Source of the DNA: Prorocentrum cordatum
Lineage: Eukaryota; Sar; Dinophyceae; Prorocentrales; Prorocentraceae
Direction of reading: 5' to 3'
NCBI GenBank assembly: GCA_963575745.1
Contig: CAUYUJ010004341.1
Coordinates: forward strand, 30,001 to 70,918
DNA: 40,918 nucleotides
Each line of letters starts with the position of its first letter. Position 1 is the stretch's first letter. Under the pieces are notes generated by a model. That model saw only the letters and a program-made list of their open reading frames with translations, made no database searches and was not told the DNA's origin. Shown in pieces: positions 37,438 to 40,918 of this stretch. Both the position numbers and the translations under genes were made by a program.

Positions 37438-40130
37438 GCGCCCGGCTGCTCGCCGAAGTGGACCAGAAACTTCGCAGCGTTATTCGGGACATTGGCACCC
37501 AGAAGCGCGGGGAGGACGGAGTGACGCGACCCTTCGGCGGTTTGAACGTCGTTCTGAGCGGAGATTTTTGGCAGCTGGCCCCTCCGGACGGAGGGTTCCT
37601 TGCAGACGTGCCAGCAGAGCGCATCGCGGCGGCACGGAAGTATACCTCGCCCCCGCCAGTGCTACACGGGCAGGCTCTCCTGTGGGGGGGAGGTAACGAG
37701 GGCGTGCAGGGGGTAACGGAGCTAGTGGAGTGCGAGCGCTGCGACGATGCCTGGCTGAAATCCGTGCAAGAGGAGTTCCGCAGAGGAGACCTCACGGAAG
37801 ACACGCATTCATTTTTGCACGGGCGTGATACTGGAGTCCCGGGGAGTTGGCTCCATGGTGTGGTTGGATGTGGGAACGCGGGATGTAGGGCCTTGTGCGA
37901 CGCCGCAGGGGTCTCAGAGAAGGAAACTGTCGGAGCACGCCGTCAGCGCGCGATGTCCCCGAAGGAAATACGCAGACAGGAATGTGCGGTGTGCAAGCAT
38001 GAGCGCGAACGGCGCCGTCTCGTCATCGACGGTCCAGATGACGCGCGCATGCACACGGCGAAGTTCCGGTGCGCCCCCGGGGTGTTCCCGAATAACGACG
38101 TGAAGTATGAGGTGAACAAACTCCGAGCGTCGCAATACGCCCGACTGCACGAGAAACCTCTGGTGTACGTGCCTGCGCGCGACACTCCGACACCAGATGC
38201 GCTGCGAGAGCGGCCAGATCTGCCACATCAAAAGATGGCCTGGCTGCAGCGCCACGACAAGGAGAGCGGGGACCTGTATGGTTTTTTGCCAATCGCGGAG
38301 GGAATGCCTGTGGCCCTCACAGATCATATCGACCGCAGCGAGGACAAGTACCTACTCCGCGGACGCGCGGGGACCGTGCACTCATGGGTGTGTGATGGCG
38401 ACGAAGGAGCGGGTCGCGTCTCCCGGGGGGGGGAGACCATATTGCAGAAGACGCCGAAAGTGATATTTGTCCTCTTCGATGAGGGTCGCGATGACGCAGG
38501 GAACGTGATTCCGTGCAAGTGGACGATCCAGGGGCTGAAGACGCCGGGCCTGTACCCAGTGACTCCGCAGAAAAAAGATTGGTTCGTCGACAAGGGCAGG
38601 CCGTACCCGCGTCTGAAAGTGAAGCGGCGGCAATTCCCCTTGGCCCCAGCGTTTGGAGTCACCGCCCATTCAGCACAGGGCCAGACTTTTAAGCAGGGTG
38701 TCATCGTGGACCTCAGGATTGGCGGGGGCACGTCGCCGTTGTCGAGTTATGTGGCTCTGACGCGCGTGCGTCGCCGCGAAGACACGTTGATATTTCGGCC
38801 TTTCGACCGCGCGCCGTACACTCAGAAGGAGCGGAAGGGCCCCGGATTACTGTTACAGGTGTTGCGGGGAGACCCGATGGACTGGGATGCAATCGAGAAG
38901 GAGTTCATGCCTGCAGGGATGTGCGCACTGTGCTCGTCGGTGAAGTACAAGAACCAGTACGCGGTCGGGCAGTGGAGCCGGGACGACGGTCGCCGCGTGT
39001 GCCAGGTGTGCTTGGAAGGCAAGAAGAGCAGTGGCACGCCGTGGCAGTGCACGGAATGCTTTCTGTGGAAGGGCCAGGATGCTTTCCATGCATCCCAGCA
39101 CCACAGCTCGAAGCTCACGTCACGGCGTTGCGTGGACTGTCCTGAGAGGCGAAAGTGTTATGTATGCGAGGGCCGGAAGTACGAGGAGGCGTTCGTGGGT
39201 TTGCAGTGGGACAAGGCAGGGAACGCCCGATGCAAAGGGGGAATGTGCCGGGACTGCGAAGACGCGAAAACGCACCTGAAGTGTTCGCGCTGCGGCCAGG
39301 AGAAGTTACTAGATCAATTTGCCAAAGCGGAAACTATCATCAGCGAGGAACCCACTTGCAAGGCTTGTAAGAGGTTGCAGAGAGAGGAGGAGAAGGCCCG
39401 TGCCGAAGAGGCAAAAGAGCGCGTGTGTTCCAACTGCGGAATCCCCAAAAGGAGAACCGAGCTTTCAGAGTACATGCTGAAGAACGCGCCGAAAGCGTCG
39501 ATGCAATGTAGGGAATGCGTAAACGCTGCAGCAGCAGAGCGGGATCAGGCGGCGAGGAAGGACATTAAAACTTGCGTGGTGTGCGAGAAGGCGCAACGGC
39601 AAGATTGTTTTTCGGATTGGATGTGGAACGGCGTTGCAGATCTGCAGCGCAAGTGCAAGCGCTGCGTCGCTGCGCCGAAGAAGGACATGAAAACGTGCGC
39701 GGTGTGCGAGAAGGCGCACCGGCAAGATTGGTTTTCTGATTGGATGTGGAACGGCGTGGCAGATCTGCATCGTAAGTGCAAGCAGTGCGTCGCTGCAGGG
39801 AGGAAGGAAGTGAGAACGTGTGTAGCGTGCGAGAAGGCGCAACAGAAAGATTGTTTCTCTGAAAAGATGTGGGACGGCAGGGCAGAACAACACCGCAAGT
39901 GCAAGCGATGCATCGACGACGCGAAGCTGCAGCGCGGGAAGTGGAAATGTGTTGAATGCAAAGGCGCTTTCGGCAGGGACGAATACAGCAGCTGGTTGGC
40001 CGGGCGAACGACGCAGAAGGCGGATGGGAAGCAAAGGTGTAACGAGTGCTGTGCTGGCCAAGAGCGCAAAAGGAAAGAAGTCGCTAAGCGGAGCCATGCG
40101 TCAGTGACGAAAGTGCGTAAGACTGGATAG
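37401..40130 (+). CDS. Helitron helicase remainder with CxxC zinc-module array (frameshifted)
   Basis: This continues the Rep/helicase frame after a one-base loss near 37422; the nominal start at 37401 is not real. ISMVSARLLAEVD (residues 9-21) is the end of motif II, VLSGDFWQLAPP (51-62) motif III, VTAHSAQGQT (~420) motif V and YVALTRVRR (~450) motif VI, all as in PIF1-type SF1B helicases. From residue 508 to about 895 there are about nine CxxC-x(17-26)-CxxC modules. Three of them (Cys starts at 725, 766 and 807) are near-identical with spacing CX2CX23CX2C and an F/S-W-M/K-M-W core. They resemble treble-clef or Stc1-type zinc domains and may bind nucleic acid or protein; that role is inferred. 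The gene ends in a Lys/Arg-rich tail at TAG 40130. Confidence 0.9.
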   Translation: MEVVVHKQISMVSARLLAEVDQKLRSVIRDIGTQKRGEDGVTRPFGGLNVVLSGDFWQLAPPDGGFLADVPAERIAAARKYTSPPPVLHGQALLWGGGNEGVQGVTELVECERCDDAWLKSVQEEFRRGDLTEDTHSFLHGRDTGVPGSWLHGVVGCGNAGCRALCDAAGVSEKETVGARRQRAMSPKEIRRQECAVCKHERERRRLVIDGPDDARMHTAKFRCAPGVFPNNDVKYEVNKLRASQYARLHEKPLVYVPARDTPTPDALRERPDLPHQKMAWLQRHDKESGDLYGFLPIAEGMPVALTDHIDRSEDKYLLRGRAGTVHSWVCDGDEGAGRVSRGGETILQKTPKVIFVLFDEGRDDAGNVIPCKWTIQGLKTPGLYPVTPQKKDWFVDKGRPYPRLKVKRRQFPLAPAFGVTAHSAQGQTFKQGVIVDLRIGGGTSPLSSYVALTRVRRREDTLIFRPFDRAPYTQKERKGPGLLLQVLRGDPMDWDAIEKEFMPAGMCALCSSVKYKNQYAVGQWSRDDGRRVCQVCLEGKKSSGTPWQCTECFLWKGQDAFHASQHHSSKLTSRRCVDCPERRKCYVCEGRKYEEAFVGLQWDKAGNARCKGGMCRDCEDAKTHLKCSRCGQEKLLDQFAKAETIISEEPTCKACKRLQREEEKARAEEAKERVCSNCGIPKRRTELSEYMLKNAPKASMQCRECVNAAAAERDQAARKDIKTCVVCEKAQRQDCFSDWMWNGVADLQRKCKRCVAAPKKDMKTCAVCEKAHRQDWFSDWMWNGVADLHRKCKQCVAAGRKEVRTCVACEKAQQKDCFSEKMWDGRAEQHRKCKRCIDDAKLQRGKWKCVECKGAFGRDEYSSWLAGRTTQKADGKQRCNECCAGQERKRKEVAKRSHASVTKVRKTG

Positions 40131-40238
40131 CTGTTGCCGCAGCCGACAGGAGGGACGATAGACGCGCGTGCCAGTCGTGAAGCATGTTGCCGGGAGAGTA
40201 GGAGAGGCATGCTGGCAAGGATGGGGATGTCGTTTTTT
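40131..40238. other. Helitron 3' flank
   Basis: Short unique-looking stretch after the stop. AGCATGTTGCC (40181) and GGCATGCTGGCAA (40207) give a weak imperfect hairpin. No CTRR-type terminus can be assigned with confidence. Confidence 0.4.
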
Positions 40239-40918
40239 TTTTTGGGGGGGGGGGGTATAGGTAGTTTTTGGGCGAGAAATCGTAGGGTCGGGGGTCCCAA
40301 GACGGAAGCCTTCAAAGACAGGAATGTCCGTGGGTGGGGGGTGAGGAATGGTGGCCAATGTAGTGGCCAGTGGGCCGGTTATTGGTTGTTTTTGGGGCGA
40401 GAAAAATCGTAAGTCGGGGTCCCAAAGAACACAGCCAGAGGCCTGGGGCCAGGATGTCGTGGGAGTGGGAGCGGGGGGGGGGGGGTGGTGGCCAGGTGGG
40501 GGCCAGGTGGGCGGTATGGGTTGTTTTGGGGCGACAAATCGTAGGTCCGGGGTCCGAGGAACAGATCAGAGGCCTGTGGATGTCGTGGGGGGGTGGTGGC
40601 CAGGTGGGGGCCAGGTGGGGGGTATGGGTCGTTTTCGGGCGAGAAATCGTCGAGTTGGGGGTGCCAAGAATAGAGCCCAGAGGCCTGGGGATGTCGTGGG
40701 GGGGGTGGTGGCCAGGTGAGAGCCAGGTGGGGGGTGTGGGAGGTTTTTGGGCGAGAAATCGTAAGGTCGGGGGTCCCAAGAACACAGCCCAGAGGCCTGG
40801 GGATGTCGTGGGGGGGTGGTGGCCAGGTGGGGGCCAGGTGGAGGGTATGGGTCGTTTTTGGGCGAGAAATCGTAAGGTCGGGGGTCCCAAGAACACAGCC
40901 CAGAGGCCTGGGGATGTC
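40238..40918 (+). repeat. ~110-bp tandem array running off the window
   Basis: GGGCGAGAAATCGTA(A/G)G landmarks recur at about 40270, 40394, 40528, 40638, 40749 and 40860. The later units are 109-111 bp and the earlier ones longer and diverged. Units include GGTGGCCAGGTGGGGGCCAG, CCCAAGAACACAGCCCAGAG and GCCTGGGGATGTCGTGGGG. At least five units; the end lies beyond the window. Confidence 0.9.

Larger units (their letters stand above)
34729..40130 (+). mobile_element. Helitron (Rep/helicase with zinc-module tail), 5' truncated
   Basis: One continuous coding region of 5.4 kb, interrupted by a single missing base. It encodes the rolling-circle replication initiator part of Rep (HUH and two-tyrosine motifs), a long central part with an acidic linker, a PIF1-type SF1B helicase and a C-terminal CxxC array. 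Order and motifs match Helitron RepHel proteins. The N-terminal part of Rep before the HUH motif is replaced by repeat DNA, so the element is truncated, or an upstream exon has been missed. Helitron termini (5' TC, 3' hairpin plus CTRR) could not be identified. A tandem array starts 110 bp after the stop. Confidence 0.9.

Noticed and set aside
1-40918. tRNA, rRNA, snRNA or intact spliced-leader RNA genes
   Set aside because: I scanned for box-like motifs and leader-plus-donor sequence and found no convincing match. A covariance-model search would be decisive.

Overview
The window looks like nuclear DNA of a dinoflagellate. It is GC-rich, gene-poor and packed with satellites. The best evidence is a run of spliced-leader relics (16598-16651) just ahead of the only convincing host gene. 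A Ty1/copia pol remnant, of a type I recall from dinoflagellate genomes, and a Helitron carrying a zinc-finger array agree with this. I cannot name the species.

Layout: 1-6600 holds satellites, a CCT tract, a TTAGC/ATAGC pentamer array and several foldback (inverted-repeat) elements, with no supported gene. 6600-8700 has decayed minus-strand coding fragments, one resembling a cut-and-paste transposase tail. 8700-11800 is repeats, including a 73-bp tandem array. 11818-16545 is a decayed minus-strand Ty1/copia pol remnant (integrase C-terminal region, linker, reverse transcriptase, RNase H). It is cut up by two related ~165-bp intron-like insertions, a small inverted-repeat element and about 1 kb of purine/pyrimidine tracts. 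16598-18909 is a Gfo/Idh/MocA-type oxidoreductase gene in two exons, preceded by the spliced-leader relics and split by a 1.1-kb interruption.

18910-34720 is almost wholly repetitive: a four-unit macrosatellite of 1.3-1.5 kb units (20500-25905), a 1.4-kb degenerate telomere-like tract (27660-29060), a ~100-bp array in which a 12-bp submotif has expanded (30090-30785), a 32-bp palindrome array (31160-31375) and a 152-bp array (32028-32597). 34729-40130 is a Helitron Rep/helicase coding region with HUH and two-tyrosine motifs, a PIF1-type helicase and a C-terminal array of about nine CxxC...CxxC modules. One missing base at helicase motif II splits it into two long ORFs. A ~110-bp tandem array follows and runs off the window.

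The host gene appears to have been copied back from trans-spliced mRNA, probably more than once, and interrupted afterwards. Nothing here forms an operon. The window mainly records retroposition, intron gain, transposon decay and satellite growth. All calls come from reading the sequence; no database search was run.
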